Positions 1 to 10,489 are shown, numbered from the stretch's first letter. The stretch is DNA of 11,118 nt from Psychrobacter sp. UBA3480 (GCF_002377945.1 NZ_DFQV01000015.1:182621-193738), one strand, 5' to 3'. A program made the numbers and translations. The notes: generated by a model from the sequence alone, not told the origin.

Positions 1-1628
<1,628 letters not shown>

Positions 1629-1706
1629 TTATCTTTATAATCATCTGACAGCGTACCATTGACGCAGATAAGATGAATGAAGGCAATGAATAGGGTTGAG
1701 ACAAAT

Positions 1707-1745
1707 CACTAAAAGCAGCAGCAATAAAGCAGACTGCCTTTAGTG
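1707..1745 (-). promoter_or_regulatory. 12-bp hairpin in the rpoB-rpoC spacer
   Basis: Arms at 1734-1745 and 1707-1718 pair over 12 consecutive positions in the minus-strand RNA (eleven Watson-Crick pairs and one G-U), with a 15-nt loop. It begins 22 nt after the rpoB stop codon. No U-tract follows, so it is not an intrinsic terminator. It could be an RNase processing site, or a stability element that tunes the rpoB:rpoC ratio; its function is inferred from position only. Confidence 0.6.
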
Positions 1746-1767
1746 GACAACTAAGTTAAACAACGGG

Positions 1768-4700
1768 CTAGTTGCTTTGTTTTAACTCAATATTAATACC
1801 CAGTGATTTGATTTCTTTGGTCAGTACGTTAAACGACTCAGGCATGCCTGGATCCATATACTGCTCACCATCAACGATGTTTTTGTACATACGAGTACGG
1901 CCTTCAACGTCATCCGACTTCACCGTTAGCATTTCTTGCAACGTGTAAGTCGCGCCGTATGCTTCTAGTGCCCATACTTCCATCTCACCGAAGCGCTGAC
2001 CACCAAACTGAGCTTTACCACCCAATGGCTGCTGCGTCACTAGAGAATAAGAACCTGTTGAACGCGCATGCATTTTGTCATCAACCAAATGGTTAAGCTT
2101 GAGCATGTACATGTAACCGACAGTTACTTTACGGTCAAACTTCTGACCTGTACGACCATCATATAACGTCTGCTGACCATCGCGATCCATACCAGCAAGC
2201 TCGAGCAAGTCTTTAACTTGGCTTTCTCTTGCGCCGTCAAATACTGCTGTGCCCATCGGTACACCGCCACGTAAGTTGTCTGCTAGCGCCATGATGTCAT
2301 CATCACTCAAGCTATCAAGATCAACTTGCTCACCGCCTACTTGGTTATAGATTTTGTCCAAGAAGTCACGTAGCTCTTTGATCGCTGCTTGCGATTTGAG
2401 CATACCGTCAATCTTCTCGCCCAATCCTTTCGCTGCCATACCCAAATGCGTCTCTAGAACCTGACCGATGTTCATACGAGATGGTACACCAAGTGGATTC
2501 AATACGATGTCAACGGTATTACCATTTTCATCATAAGGCATGTCTTCAACTGGCATGATGCGCGATACAACACCTTTGTTACCATGACGACCAGCCATCT
2601 TATCACCAGGCTGAATACGACGCTTAACCGCTAGATATACTTTAACGATTTTTTGTACGCCATGTTGCAGGTCATCACCAGCAGTCAATTTGCGTTTTTT
2701 CTCAGCAAACTTCACATCGATGTCCTTTTGCTTATCAACCAAATAATCAGCGATTTGCGTTAGACGCTCAGAGATTTCTTCTTCTACTGGCTGAATATCA
2801 AGCAAGGTCTCAAGGCTCATATCTTTCATATCAGCCAATGCCATAACCGTACCAGCTTTTAGACCAGCACCGCCGCTGACTTTTTGGCCATCTAATAGAT
2901 TACCAATACGGCCACGTGCTGCTTCTTCAAAGATACGTAGCTCTTCTTTCAAATCTTTGCGATAGCTATCAAGCTGCGATTTTTCAATCGCTCTTGCGCG
3001 TGCGTCTTTTTCAACGCCATCACGGGTGAAGACCTGTACATCAATAACCGTACCTTTACTTGAAGTTGGTACGCGTAGTGAAGTGTCTTTCACATCAGCC
3101 GCTTTTTCGCCAAAGATAGCCCGTAGTAGTTTCTCTTCTGGCGTTAGTTGCGTCTCACCTTTTGGTGTGACTTTACCAACTAGAATATCACCAGCGTCAA
3201 CTTCAGCACCGATATAGACGATACCTGCTTCATCAAGACTTGATAATGCTGCTTCACCAACGTTTGGAATATCAGCCGTGATCTCTTCTGTACCTAGCTT
3301 GGTATCACGAGCCACACAAGTCAATTCTTGGATATGAATAGTAGTGAAACGATCTTCTTTAACTACTTTTTCAGATAACAAGATTGAATCTTCGAAGTTG
3401 TAACCATTCCACGGCATAAATGCGATGCGGATGTTCTGACCTAGTGCTAGCTCACCAAGATCCGTTGATGGACCATCAGCCAAGATATCACCCAAAGCAA
3501 TCTCGTCACCTTGGTTAACGATGATACGTTGGTTGATACAAGTGTTCTGGTTAGAGCGCGTGTATTTGATCAAGTTATAGATATCGATACCCGCTTCACC
3601 AGCAGTCATCTCGTCTTCGTTTACACGAACAACGATACGTGATGCATCAACATCTTCAATCACACCGCCACGCTTAGCGATAACACAAACACCAGAGTCA
3701 CGAGCAACGTGACGCTCCATACCAGTACCTACTAACGGCTTATCAGCACGTAGCGTAGGAACAGCCTGACGCTGCATGTTCGAGCCCATCAAGGCACGGT
3801 TAGCATCATCATGCTCTAGGAACGGAATCAGACCTGCTGCAACCGATACTACCTGACTTGGTGATACATCCATATGCGTCACTTTTTCTGGCGGCATACG
3901 AACAAATTCACCATAGCTACGTACACTGACCATCTCGTCAGATAACGCGCCATCTTCAGTCATCGGAGAATCAGCCTGTGCAATGACAGTACCTACTTCT
4001 TCGATTGCTGATAGATACTCAATAACGTCAGTCACTTTACCATCAACCACACGGCGATATGGCGTTTCTAAGAAGCCAAAGCTGTTGGTTTTAGCAAAAG
4101 TCGCTAGTGAGTTGATCAGACCAATGTTTGGACCTTCAGGAGTCTCAATAGGACATACACGGCCATAATGCGTATCATGTACGTCACGTACTTCAAAGCC
4201 TGCACGTTCACGAGTTAGACCACCAGGTCCTAACGCTGATACACGGCGCTTATGGGTAACTTCAGACAACGGATTGTTCTGATCCATAAACTGTGACAAC
4301 TGGCTTGAACCAAAGAATTCTTTAACCGCAGCCGCTACTGGCTTAGAGTTAATCAAGTCTTGTGGTGACAAGTTGTCTGATTCTGCTGAGCTTAAACGCT
4401 CTTTTACGGCACGCTCAACACGTACTAGACCAACACGGAATTGGTTTTCTGCCATTTCGCCTACTGAGCGAATACGACGGTTACCAAGATGGTCAATATC
4501 ATCGACATCGCCGCGGCCATTACGAATCTCGATAAGTTCTTTTAGCACATTAACGATATCATCGTTGGTCAATACACTGCGTTCGCGCTGAATATCAGGA
4601 TCATCAGTGTTATCAAATTCTAAACCAAGACGACGGTTGAACTTCATACGACCGACATTTGATAAGTCATAACGATCTGCGTTAAAGAACATGCTCTCAA

Positions 4701-5886
4701 ACAGTTTCTCAGCAGTTTCGACCGTTGGTGGCTCACCCGGACGCATTACTTTGTAGATTTCGATCAACGCTTCTTCACGGCTTGAGGTGCTATCAGCACG
4801 TAGCGTATCGGCAATATAACTACCTTGGTCGATATCGTTCGTGAACAGAATGCTGAACTCTTTGATGGCACCACTGGCTTCAAATGAGTTCAATTTTACC
4901 AATAACTCGTGGTCAATTGGCGTATTTGCTTTAGCGATGATTTCATCATTAACAACGATGTCTTCTGCTAAGATACGCTCGTATAAATACTCATCAGGCA
5001 CAGCAATTTTCGTCATACCGGCTTCTTCAAGCTGACGGATACGGCGTGCGTTAATGCGTTTGCCCTGCTCTACGATAACGTCACCTTCAGGTGATACGAT
5101 ATCGAACTGAGCCATTTCGCCACGTAGACGATCGGCAACTAGATCAATTTCAAACGTCTCTTCAGCTTTATAAACAGCGACTTTATCAAAGAATAAATCT
5201 AGAATTTCAGAAGTTGTTAGACCAAGTGCGCGTAGAATGATTGACGCAAGTAGTTTACGGCGACGGTCAATACGAGCAAATACTAAATCTTTTGCATCAA
5301 ATTCAAAGTCTAACCATGAACCACGGTAAGGGATAATACGTGCGTTATAAAGCACTTTACCACTTGAATGTGACTTACCTTTATCATGGTCAAAGAACAC
5401 ACCAGGTGAACGATGTAGCTGAGATACGATAACACGCTCAGTACCATTGATAATGAAAGTACCGTTAGCCGTCATCAAAGGCATCTCGCCCATGTAAACG
5501 CTTTGCTCACGGATATCTTTGATAGCAGCTTTGCTATCTTTGTCTTTGCTGTCTTTATCTTTGATGATCAAACGGATTTTGACACGCATAGGCGCAGCAA
5601 ACGTTGAACCACGTAAGATACACTCACGCTCATCAAATTCAGGCGTGCCTAAATAGTACTCAACAAATTGTAGCTCTGCGTTACCAGAGTGACTCTCAAT
5701 TGGGAAAATAGAGGAATACGCAGCTTGCAAACCAGTATTCTCACGAGCTTTCGGCTTTTTGTGCTCTTGCAAAAATTGCTCGTAAGAATCTACTTGAATA
5801 GACAGTAAATAGGGAATGTCCATTACAGTGGGCAATTCAGCAAAACTTTTGCGAATACGCTTTTTTTCAGTATAAGAATATGCCAT
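1768..5886 (-). CDS. rpoB: DNA-directed RNA polymerase beta subunit
   Basis: This is the complete beta subunit, 1372 residues against 1342 in E. coli. It binds the DNA-RNA hybrid and incoming NTP and is the rifampicin target. Conserved blocks include the rifampicin cluster around 529-553, with D535, H545 and S550 matching sensitive E. coli residues D516, H526 and S531. They also include NGYNFEDSI at 827-835 and [12 protein letters not shown] at 1094-1105, whose lysines K1096 and K1104 lie at the active centre. The C-terminal region near 1280-1350 has the usual block that contacts beta'. ATG 5884-5886 is preceded by an AAGGA Shine-Dalgarno six bases upstream and gives the normal MAYSYTEKK start. 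Two local features stand out: a charged tandem repeat [10 protein letters not shown] at residues 109-118, and D571 where E. coli has P552. The gene lies 764 nt after rplL, a long gap containing a terminator and structured RNA, and is followed by rpoC. Confidence 0.99.
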   Translation of the reverse strand: MAYSYTEKKRIRKSFAELPTVMDIPYLLSIQVDSYEQFLQEHKKPKARENTGLQAAYSSIFPIESHSGNAELQFVEYYLGTPEFDERECILRGSTFAAPMRVKIRLIIKDKDSKDKDSKAAIKDIREQSVYMGEMPLMTANGTFIINGTERVIVSQLHRSPGVFFDHDKGKSHSSGKVLYNARIIPYRGSWLDFEFDAKDLVFARIDRRRKLLASIILRALGLTTSEILDLFFDKVAVYKAEETFEIDLVADRLRGEMAQFDIVSPEGDVIVEQGKRINARRIRQLEEAGMTKIAVPDEYLYERILAEDIVVNDEIIAKANTPIDHELLVKLNSFEASGAIKEFSILFTNDIDQGSYIADTLRADSTSSREEALIEIYKVMRPGEPPTVETAEKLFESMFFNADRYDLSNVGRMKFNRRLGLEFDNTDDPDIQRERSVLTNDDIVNVLKELIEIRNGRGDVDDIDHLGNRRIRSVGEMAENQFRVGLVRVERAVKERLSSAESDNLSPQDLINSKPVAAAVKEFFGSSQLSQFMDQNNPLSEVTHKRRVSALGPGGLTRERAGFEVRDVHDTHYGRVCPIETPEGPNIGLINSLATFAKTNSFGFLETPYRRVVDGKVTDVIEYLSAIEEVGTVIAQADSPMTEDGALSDEMVSVRSYGEFVRMPPEKVTHMDVSPSQVVSVAAGLIPFLEHDDANRALMGSNMQRQAVPTLRADKPLVGTGMERHVARDSGVCVIAKRGGVIEDVDASRIVVRVNEDEMTAGEAGIDIYNLIKYTRSNQNTCINQRIIVNQGDEIALGDILADGPSTDLGELALGQNIRIAFMPWNGYNFEDSILLSEKVVKEDRFTTIHIQELTCVARDTKLGTEEITADIPNVGEAALSSLDEAGIVYIGAEVDAGDILVGKVTPKGETQLTPEEKLLRAIFGEKAADVKDTSLRVPTSSKGTVIDVQVFTRDGVEKDARARAIEKSQLDSYRKDLKEELRIFEEAARGRIGNLLDGQKVSGGAGLKAGTVMALADMKDMSLETLLDIQPVEEEISERLTQIADYLVDKQKDIDVKFAEKKRKLTAGDDLQHGVQKIVKVYLAVKRRIQPGDKMAGRHGNKGVVSRIMPVEDMPYDENGNTVDIVLNPLGVPSRMNIGQVLETHLGMAAKGLGEKIDGMLKSQAAIKELRDFLDKIYNQVGGEQVDLDSLSDDDIMALADNLRGGVPMGTAVFDGARESQVKDLLELAGMDRDGQQTLYDGRTGQKFDRKVTVGYMYMLKLNHLVDDKMHARSTGSYSLVTQQPLGGKAQFGGQRFGEMEVWALEAYGATYTLQEMLTVKSDDVEGRTRMYKNIVDGEQYMDPGMPESFNVLTKEIKSLGINIELKQSN

Positions 5887-6423
5887 CGAGAGTCCTTACA
5901 GTAAACGTGGAAACAAATTAAAAGCGTGGCCAGTATGCATAAATACGATGCAAACGTGGCGACGTAAACGATAATATAAAACGGGTCTTCGTGTTCAGTT
6001 CATGTCTTTTCTGTCAATTACTACTTTACTCTTCAGTGCTTACCTAGCACACTTCACTTAATCTCGTCGTTGCTTGCTAGATTCATGGTAAGTGAATCAG
6101 TCTATATGACTGTTGCAACCAAAAAATTCAATATTATATAATCTATAACACATTGCATATCAGGCTTACTTTACAAATACCTTGCTGGGGAATAATGTCT
6201 ATTAAGATTGCATCCATACCACTTGCCATCTAGACTACTTATTACCGAACTATGTTCCCTACACATACAAACTGTCTATAAGACTAAATATCGACAGTCA
6301 TGCCAAACCAAGTAGGCAACTTATGATCAACAGCTTTTTTAAGAATACCGCTTTTTTCAGGATTAATAATCGGGGTAACTATAACTTTTAGAATCAGTAT
6401 AAACTATAGTGTTGATAGGAAAG
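5887..6423 (-). other. Untranslated region ahead of rpoB with small hairpins
   Basis: No credible gene is present in this half of the 764-nt rplL-rpoB spacer. It is AT-rich. Small perfect hairpins occur at 6036-6050 (5-bp stem, 5-nt loop), 6080-6098 (6-bp stem, 7-nt loop) and 6098-6112 (5-bp stem, 5-nt loop); the last two abut. They would lie in the 5' untranslated region of rpoB mRNA. Such short stems can arise by chance in AT-rich DNA, so a regulatory role is only a possibility. Confidence 0.4.
6133..6138 (-). promoter_or_regulatory. Possible -10 element of a separate rpoB promoter
   Basis: The minus strand reads TATAAT here, inside a 10-base palindrome (6133-6142). No good -35 hexamer is visible 16-18 bases upstream, so the call rests on the -10 match and on position: downstream of the rplL terminator and about 245 nt before the rpoB start. 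A chance match in AT-rich DNA is quite possible. Confidence 0.22.
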
Positions 6424-6508
6424 CATGCAGACACAAAAAAATGCCAAACATCTACAGACGTTTAGCTCATATTAACTGATTTCAAAAACTGGCATGTGTG
6501 CTTGCATG
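6424..6508 (-). promoter_or_regulatory. Long-range stem with terminator-like U-run between rplL and rpoB
   Basis: Three paired blocks are nested: 6441-6446 with 6490-6495 (6 bp), 6431-6434 with 6496-6499 (4 bp) and 6424-6429 with 6503-6508 (6 bp). In the minus-strand RNA the inner stem is followed directly by a run of six U, which bulges out if the outer blocks also pair. The 43-nt loop contains a further imperfect hairpin at about 6448-6461. It may be an RNase III-type processing site, which E. coli has in the same spacer, or a weak second terminator; both roles are inferred. Confidence 0.45.
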
Positions 6509-6574
6509 TATATCGTCTGTCCTTTTGATGGGTATCCACCGTGATGTTGCATACGTATGTTGGCAGACACAAAA
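6427..6574. repeat. Pair of 12-nt direct repeats
   Basis: The sequence GCAGACACAAAA occurs exactly at 6427-6438 and again at 6563-6574, with starts 136 nt apart. The first copy is part of the long-range stem described above; the second lies about 20 nt from the rplL terminator. A 10-base palindrome, CATACGTATG, is at 6550-6559 just beside the second copy. The function is unknown. Confidence 0.55.
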
Positions 6575-6595
6575 GGTCAAGCTACGAATTATAGT

Positions 6596-6635
6596 AAAAA
6601 AAAGCTGGCAATGCAAGGCATTACCAGCTTTTTTT
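6596..6635 (-). terminator. Intrinsic terminator/attenuator downstream of rplL
   Basis: In the minus-strand RNA an 11-bp stem (arms 6618-6628 and 6604-6614, one G-U pair, 3-nt loop) is followed by eight U from 6603 to 6596. The plus-strand reading has a C-A mismatch instead of the G-U pair, so the structure suits leftward transcription better. It begins 15 nt after the rplL stop. Known biology in E. coli places a partial attenuator here that lowers rpoBC expression relative to the ribosomal-protein genes; the same role is inferred, since read-through or a second promoter must feed rpoB. Confidence 0.85.
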
Positions 6636-6650
6636 CGTACAGTGTTAAAC

Positions 6651-7022
6651 TTATTTTAGTTCAACAGTTGCACCAGCTTCTTCAAGTTTCTTTTTCAACT
6701 CTTCAGCTTCAGCTTTAGATGCGCCTTCTTTGATTGGAGCTGGAGCGCTTTCAACCAAATCTTTCGCTTCTTTTAGGCCAAGACCAGTAGCTTCACGTAC
6801 GGCTTTAATTACGCCAACTTTCTTCTCGCCAAAGCTGGCAAGAACTACGTCAAACTCGTCTTTTTCTTCAGCAGCAGCAGCAGCAGGACCAGCAGCAGCA
6901 GGTGCAGCAGCAACAGCAGCTGTTACGCCGAATTTTTCTTCCATGTCGCTGATTAACTCAACGATATCCATTACTGACATTTCAGCGATTGCATTTAACA
7001 CGTCATCTTTAGATAGTGCCAT
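6651..7022 (-). CDS. rplL: 50S ribosomal protein L7/L12
   Basis: This is the stalk protein present as multiple dimers on L10, which recruits and stimulates translational GTPases. The 123 residues match the family length. The N-terminal dimerisation domain spans about 1-33, followed by an alanine/proline/glycine-rich flexible hinge at about 34-52 and the C-terminal factor-binding domain at about 53-123, which carries the conserved [12 protein letters not shown] stretch. A GGAGA Shine-Dalgarno precedes the ATG. It lies 120 nt after rplJ, and that gap shows no clear promoter or terminator. The hinge is encoded by a run of alanine triplets. A strong terminator lies 15 nt downstream. Confidence 0.99.
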   Translation of the reverse strand: MALSKDDVLNAIAEMSVMDIVELISDMEEKFGVTAAVAAAPAAAGPAAAAAEEKDEFDVVLASFGEKKVGVIKAVREATGLGLKEAKDLVESAPAPIKEGASKAEAEELKKKLEEAGATVELK

Positions 7023-7142
7023 GAGAACTCTCCGTTATCTGATAAAAATTAATTGATTCTAATATCGCCTTGATTGCTTGCCTAATGTGACAATAAAATG
7101 CAACCAAAATTAGCGATGTTAAAGTTACGTTAAAACAAGCAA

Positions 7143-7670
7143 TTAAGCAGCTTCTTTTGCGTCTTTGATTGCCGCTACAGTGCGAACGAACTTGCCAGGA
7201 ACAGCGTTCATAGTCTGGACAAGCTTGGTCACTGGTGCATTCATAGTAGCCATCAAGATAGAGATTGCTTCGTCGCGAGTTGGTAGCTTCGATACGCGCT
7301 CTAGCTCTTCTGGACCATAAACTTCACCACCGACTGATACTAATTTGGTCTCTAAAGCTTTGTTATCTTTGCTGAAGTCGAAAACGACTCGAGCAGCAGA
7401 TCCCAAATCTTCCATAGAGAAAGCCAAAAGTAGTGGACCAGTCATACGGTCTGACATGCTCTCAAACTTAGTGCCTTCAAAAGCGCGTTTTGCTAGTGTA
7501 TTTTTTACCACTTTTAAAACAACACCTTTATCACGAGCTTGTTCGCGCAGCTTAGTAAGCTGTGCAACACCAATACCGTGATATTCGGCAGCTACTGCTG
7601 AGTAAGCATTAGCAGCAACTTCAGACACTTCAGCCACAACTTGTTGTTTTTGTTCTAGCGTTAATGCCAT
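7143..7670 (-). CDS. rplJ: 50S ribosomal protein L10
   Basis: L10 anchors L7/L12 dimers to 23S rRNA at the stalk base. The protein has 175 residues, slightly longer than the 165 of E. coli. The N-terminal rRNA-binding domain (about 1-130) includes the conserved stretch LKVVKNTLAKRA at 52-63. The C-terminal helix (about 132-172), rich in Ala, Lys and hydrophobic residues, is where L7/L12 dimers bind. The ATG has a good Shine-Dalgarno, AAAGGAG, seven bases upstream. In bacteria with this operon, L10 bound to L7/L12 represses its own mRNA through the leader; the 457-nt structured region upstream fits that arrangement. Confidence 0.99.
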   Translation of the reverse strand: MALTLEQKQQVVAEVSEVAANAYSAVAAEYHGIGVAQLTKLREQARDKGVVLKVVKNTLAKRAFEGTKFESMSDRMTGPLLLAFSMEDLGSAARVVFDFSKDNKALETKLVSVGGEVYGPEELERVSKLPTRDEAISILMATMNAPVTKLVQTMNAVPGKFVRTVAAIKDAKEAA

Positions 7671-8068
7671 AAGTTGACTCCTTTAATCTTATCAATCGAC
7701 TTATAATAAAAGTGCTAAAAACAATGTTTTTATGCACTCAAACTGTAAGCTAAGACTGACTTGATACGACACATTACCAGTGGATTCAATTACTAATAAA
7801 AGCATCTACTGGTAACGACTGATTACGGCACCGTTATCAGAATGACGTTGAGTAATAGTTTGAAGATTATAAATAACCCTATCGCCCTATTCGCTCGTGT
7901 CTTAAACTGTGTGGGCCACCGTCTGCGTAGGACAACTAAGATTTTCATCTGTCGTCGATTAACAAAAGTGACTTATCATCATAAACAACTATCCGAAGAT
8001 CGCTAACTATGACTCTAAACTACTCTCTACCTACGGTCTTAGACAGCGTAGCAAATACTACGCTGACC
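7671..8068 (-). promoter_or_regulatory. Candidate rplJ leader RNA (L10 autoregulation) with multiple hairpins
   Basis: There is no gene between rplA and rplJ, but the minus-strand RNA can fold into several clear hairpins. They are 8044-8065 (8-bp stem, 6-nt loop), 7819-7840 (5 bp plus 4 bp around an A-A mismatch), 7773-7816 (13 positions with one mismatch and one G-U, 18-nt loop) and 7711-7738 (12 bp with one bulge). L10 leaders are known at this position in many bacteria. I could not match the consensus L10-binding kink-turn by eye, so the assignment rests on position and on the density of structure. Confidence 0.6.
7711..7738 (-). promoter_or_regulatory. Terminator-like hairpin 40 nt upstream of rplJ
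   Basis: In the minus-strand RNA the arms pair as 5 bp, a single bulged A, then 7 bp around a 3-nt loop. A short U-rich stretch (UUUUAUUAU) overlaps and follows the 3' arm. It could act as an attenuator at the end of the rplJ leader. The stem is mostly A-U near the loop and the U-run is interrupted, so termination would be weak. Confidence 0.45.
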
Positions 8069-8074
8069 TAATTC

Positions 8075-8103
8075 TTTAAAAACTATTTGTATTTATCACT
8101 CAA
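8075..8103 (-). promoter_or_regulatory. Weak candidate promoter for rplJL
   Basis: The minus strand shows TTGAGT (8098-8103), a 17-base spacer and TTTAAA (8075-8080), each hexamer matching the sigma-70 consensus at four of six positions. Transcription would start near 8068, right at the first leader hairpin. E. coli has a separate rplJ promoter after rplA, which supports the location, but the sequence match is modest. Confidence 0.28.
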
Positions 8104-8127
8104 AATATTTGAAGATAAAAACTTTAA

Positions 8128-8829
8128 TTATTTAGCAGTACGATAAGGAACAGCGTCGATCGTTAGACCTGGACCCATCGTGCTAGACAAGGTAATTTTC
8201 TTAATGAAAGTACCTTTAGAAGTAGCAGGCTTAGCACGCTTTAGATCAGAAAGAATCGCTTGCGCGTTTTGCTCGATTTGATCAGCAGTGAAACCAACTT
8301 GGCCGATAGTTGCATGGATGATACCAGCTTTATCAACACGGTACTGAGCCTGACCAGCTTTCGCATTTGTCACAGCTTCAGCAACGTTTGGCGTTACCGT
8401 ACCAACTTTAGGGTTAGGCATTAGACCACGTGGACCTAGGATAGTACCTAACTGACCAACAACACGCATTGCATCTGGAGCTGCGATAACAACATCAAAG
8501 TCCATGTTACCGGCTTTGATTTGTTCTGCTAGGTCTTCAAAACCAACGATGTCTGCACCAGCTTCTTTAGCGGCTTCAGCAGCAGCGCCTTGAGCGAATA
8601 CAGCAACGCGTTTGGTTTTACCAGTACCAGCAGGTAGGTTGGTTGCACCACGAACTACTTGATCAGATTTACGTGGGTCAACGCCCAAGTTTACTGCGAT
8701 ATCGATAGACTCTTTGAATTTTAGCGCTGGCAAATCGTTTAGGATTTGAACCGCTTCTTCAATAGTGTACTGTTTTTCGTTATCAATACGGCTTTGAATT
8801 TCTTTTTGACGTTTGGTTAGCTTAGACAT
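8128..8829 (-). CDS. rplA: 50S ribosomal protein L1
   Basis: L1 forms the mobile L1 stalk on 23S rRNA near the E site and in many bacteria represses the L11-L1 mRNA. Its 233 residues match the family length. The family signature [11 protein letters not shown] is at 131-141 and the conserved [16 protein letters not shown] segment near 206-221. Domain I is made of the N- and C-terminal thirds and domain II lies between about 68 and 158. The start ATG overlaps the rplK stop by one base (TAATG), and a GGAGG Shine-Dalgarno sits inside the last codons of rplK, indicating translational coupling. Confidence 0.99.
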   Translation of the reverse strand: MSKLTKRQKEIQSRIDNEKQYTIEEAVQILNDLPALKFKESIDIAVNLGVDPRKSDQVVRGATNLPAGTGKTKRVAVFAQGAAAEAAKEAGADIVGFEDLAEQIKAGNMDFDVVIAAPDAMRVVGQLGTILGPRGLMPNPKVGTVTPNVAEAVTNAKAGQAQYRVDKAGIIHATIGQVGFTADQIEQNAQAILSDLKRAKPATSKGTFIKKITLSSTMGPGLTIDAVPYRTAK

Positions 8830-9260
8830 TATACACCCTCCACGGTAATACCCATTGAACGTGCAGTACCAGCGATGGTACGGACAGCAGCGTCAAGATC
8901 AGCTGCAGTTAAATCTGCATTCTTAGTCTTAACGATGTCTTCTAGTTGTGCACGGTCAACTTTACCAACTTTAGCAGTGTTCGGTGTACCTGAACCTTTA
9001 GCAATACCAGCAGCCTTACGTAGTAAGTATGCAGCTGGTGGTGACTTCATGATGAAGGTAAAAGATTTGTCGCTGTATACTGTGATCTCAGTTGGGATCG
9101 GTAGACCTGGCTCTTGGCCTGAGGTCGCAGCGTTAAATTCTTTACAGAACGCCATGATGTTCACGCCTTTTTGACCCAAAGCTGGACCAATAGGTGGTGA
9201 AGGATTTGCTTTGCCTGCAGGCACTTGCAGTTTGATGTAACCATCAATCTTCTTAGCCAT
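8829..9260 (-). CDS. rplK: 50S ribosomal protein L11
   Basis: L11 binds the GTPase-associated region of 23S rRNA at the stalk base. Its proline-rich N-terminal domain contacts elongation factors and is the thiostrepton site. The 143 residues match the family. The N-terminal domain (1-about 72) contains P20, P22 and P23. The C-terminal RNA-binding domain ends in the family signature [16 protein letters not shown] at 127-142. The ATG follows an AGGAG Shine-Dalgarno. The gene overlaps rplA by one base and lies 90 nt after nusG. That gap holds a short hairpin that could be the L1 repressor site. Confidence 0.99.
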   Translation of the reverse strand: MAKKIDGYIKLQVPAGKANPSPPIGPALGQKGVNIMAFCKEFNAATSGQEPGLPIPTEITVYSDKSFTFIMKSPPAAYLLRKAAGIAKGSGTPNTAKVGKVDRAQLEDIVKTKNADLTAADLDAAVRTIAGTARSMGITVEGV

Positions 9261-9307
9261 GATACTCTCCTAAATGGGTAATAGCGCCAAATCAACGTGG
9301 TATATGC

Positions 9308-9322
9308 CTAGTTGACTAACAG
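9308..9322 (-). promoter_or_regulatory. Small hairpin in rplK leader, possible L1-binding site
   Basis: In the minus-strand RNA 15 nt fold into a 5-bp stem with one bulged U and a 4-nt loop, directly preceded by GGGGAG. It sits about 48 nt before the rplK start. L1 is known to repress L11-L1 mRNA by binding a leader hairpin of this kind, but the match to the rRNA-like site was not verified. Confidence 0.3.
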
Positions 9323-9350
9323 CTCCCCGGTTGATGAATTTTTTGCTAAT

Positions 9351-9881
9351 TTAGTCTAGTTTTTCAACTTTACTAAATTCAAGCTCAACCTGCGTAGGTC
9401 GATTAAATACGTTTACCGTTAGATGTAGTTTAGACTTCTCGTAATCCACTTTTTCTACCAACCCTTTAAAGTCAGTAAATGGACCATCGATAACTAACAA
9501 CTCTTCGCCCGGCTCAAATAGAGTCTTAGGACGTGGGTCAGTTTCAGTCTGGTTCAAACGGTTTAAAATGCGATCAGCTTCTACTTGCGTAATCGGTGCA
9601 GGCATCTCAGGCGTACCACCGATGAAGCCCATAATACGAGGACAGTCTTTTACGATGTGCCAAGTATTATCGTTCATTTCCATTTGGATCAATACATATC
9701 CAGGAAAGAACTTACGCTCACTCTTACGTTTTTTGCCGTCTTTCATTTCAACGACTTCTTCAGTAGGAACTAATACATCACCGAATGACTCAGCAAAGTC
9801 ACTACGATTAATACGATCAGTTAATGAACGTTGTACTTGTTTTTCATATCCTGAAAACGCTTGGACAATATACCAACGCAT
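9351..9881 (-). CDS. nusG: Transcription termination/antitermination factor NusG
   Basis: NusG binds the clamp of RNA polymerase beside the elongating complex, suppresses pausing, and through its C-terminal domain contacts Rho or ribosomal protein S10. The 176 residues match the bacterial family (181 in E. coli). The NGN domain covers about 1-115, with [13 protein letters not shown] at the start and the [10 protein letters not shown] strand at 58-67. The KOW domain covers about 122-176, with [12 protein letters not shown] and VDYEKSKL. An AGGAG Shine-Dalgarno precedes the ATG. secE lies 71 nt upstream, the usual secE-nusG pairing. Confidence 0.99.
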   Translation of the reverse strand: MRWYIVQAFSGYEKQVQRSLTDRINRSDFAESFGDVLVPTEEVVEMKDGKKRKSERKFFPGYVLIQMEMNDNTWHIVKDCPRIMGFIGGTPEMPAPITQVEADRILNRLNQTETDPRPKTLFEPGEELLVIDGPFTDFKGLVEKVDYEKSKLHLTVNVFNRPTQVELEFSKVEKLD

Positions 9882-9952
9882 ATCACGCTCCTGATCATTA
9901 TAAATAAGTCGTTATGAGTAAATGTCTCGCTAATAGTCACTAATACGTGCTA

Positions 9953-10438
9953 TTAACCGATAAAGATACCAACGAACCAATTAAAAAAGTTATCCAATAA
10001 CCAAATAAAGAAACCAGCAATCGCAATTACGACAATCACTTGCCATGTATATTGAAAGGTTTCGTCTTTACCTGGCCACGTCACTCGGCGAAGCTCAACG
10101 GCAGCGTCTTTTAACAATATTTTAAAAGCACGGCCTTGATGCGTTAACGCCAAACAGACTAATGCAAATACAACAAGTGCGACAATAATACCAATACGTA
10201 CCCAGACATCGTTGGCAGGTTGCCAATAGCCTGGTAAATATTGATTTACTAGAGTCGCACCGATTAATACAGCTGCGGCAAGTAGCCACAAAATCAAATC
10301 TTTTATTGAGCCAGTCTTAGCCACTTCAACAGCAGTAGTACCGCTAGCTGAAACATGCTTATTTTTAGACAGCATTCCACCAGCAACCGCCTTGGCATCA
10401 GATAACTTAGTCTCGAGGTTATCTTGATCATTGCTCAT
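9953..10438 (-). CDS. secE: Preprotein translocase subunit SecE
   Basis: SecE is the clamp subunit of the SecYEG inner-membrane translocon. Three membrane segments are visible at about 47-66, 80-99 and 132-157, the E. coli-like topology. Before the third lies the conserved amphipathic stretch with ELRRVTWPGKDE at about 115-126, the most diagnostic part of the family. At 161 residues it is longer than E. coli SecE (127), mainly from a polar N-terminal tail of about 45 residues. The ATG chosen has only a weak purine-rich Shine-Dalgarno (GCGAG). The next ATG, codon 22, would give a 140-residue protein, has no well-spaced site and is less likely. The gene lies 51 nt after tRNA-Trp and is probably on the same transcript. 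Confidence 0.96.
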   Translation of the reverse strand: MSNDQDNLETKLSDAKAVAGGMLSKNKHVSASGTTAVEVAKTGSIKDLILWLLAAAVLIGATLVNQYLPGYWQPANDVWVRIGIIVALVVFALVCLALTHQGRAFKILLKDAAVELRRVTWPGKDETFQYTWQVIVVIAIAGFFIWLLDNFFNWFVGIFIG

Positions 10439-10489
10439 AAAGAACTCGCTTCGGAGATGGTGGGGTACAACAAAGATGTGATAAGAAGA

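Noticed and set aside
6872..6921. Short triplet repeats considered as a CRISPR or other array
   Set aside because: There are no spacers; the repeat is in frame and encodes the L7/L12 hinge.
6730..7056. Plus-strand 108-codon frame over rplL
   Set aside because: It is antisense to rplL; its alanine-rich look mirrors the repeat tract of the hinge.
8036..8068. Hairpin considered as an rplA terminator
   Set aside because: The stem is strong but no U-tract follows on either strand, so it is treated as part of the rplJ leader.
9568..9894. Plus-strand frames over nusG
   Set aside because: They are antisense to a complete, well-conserved nusG and have no convincing start signals.
9897..9902. TATAAT on the minus strand just upstream of nusG
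   Set aside because: No -35 is seen, and a start there would fall on the nusG Shine-Dalgarno site.
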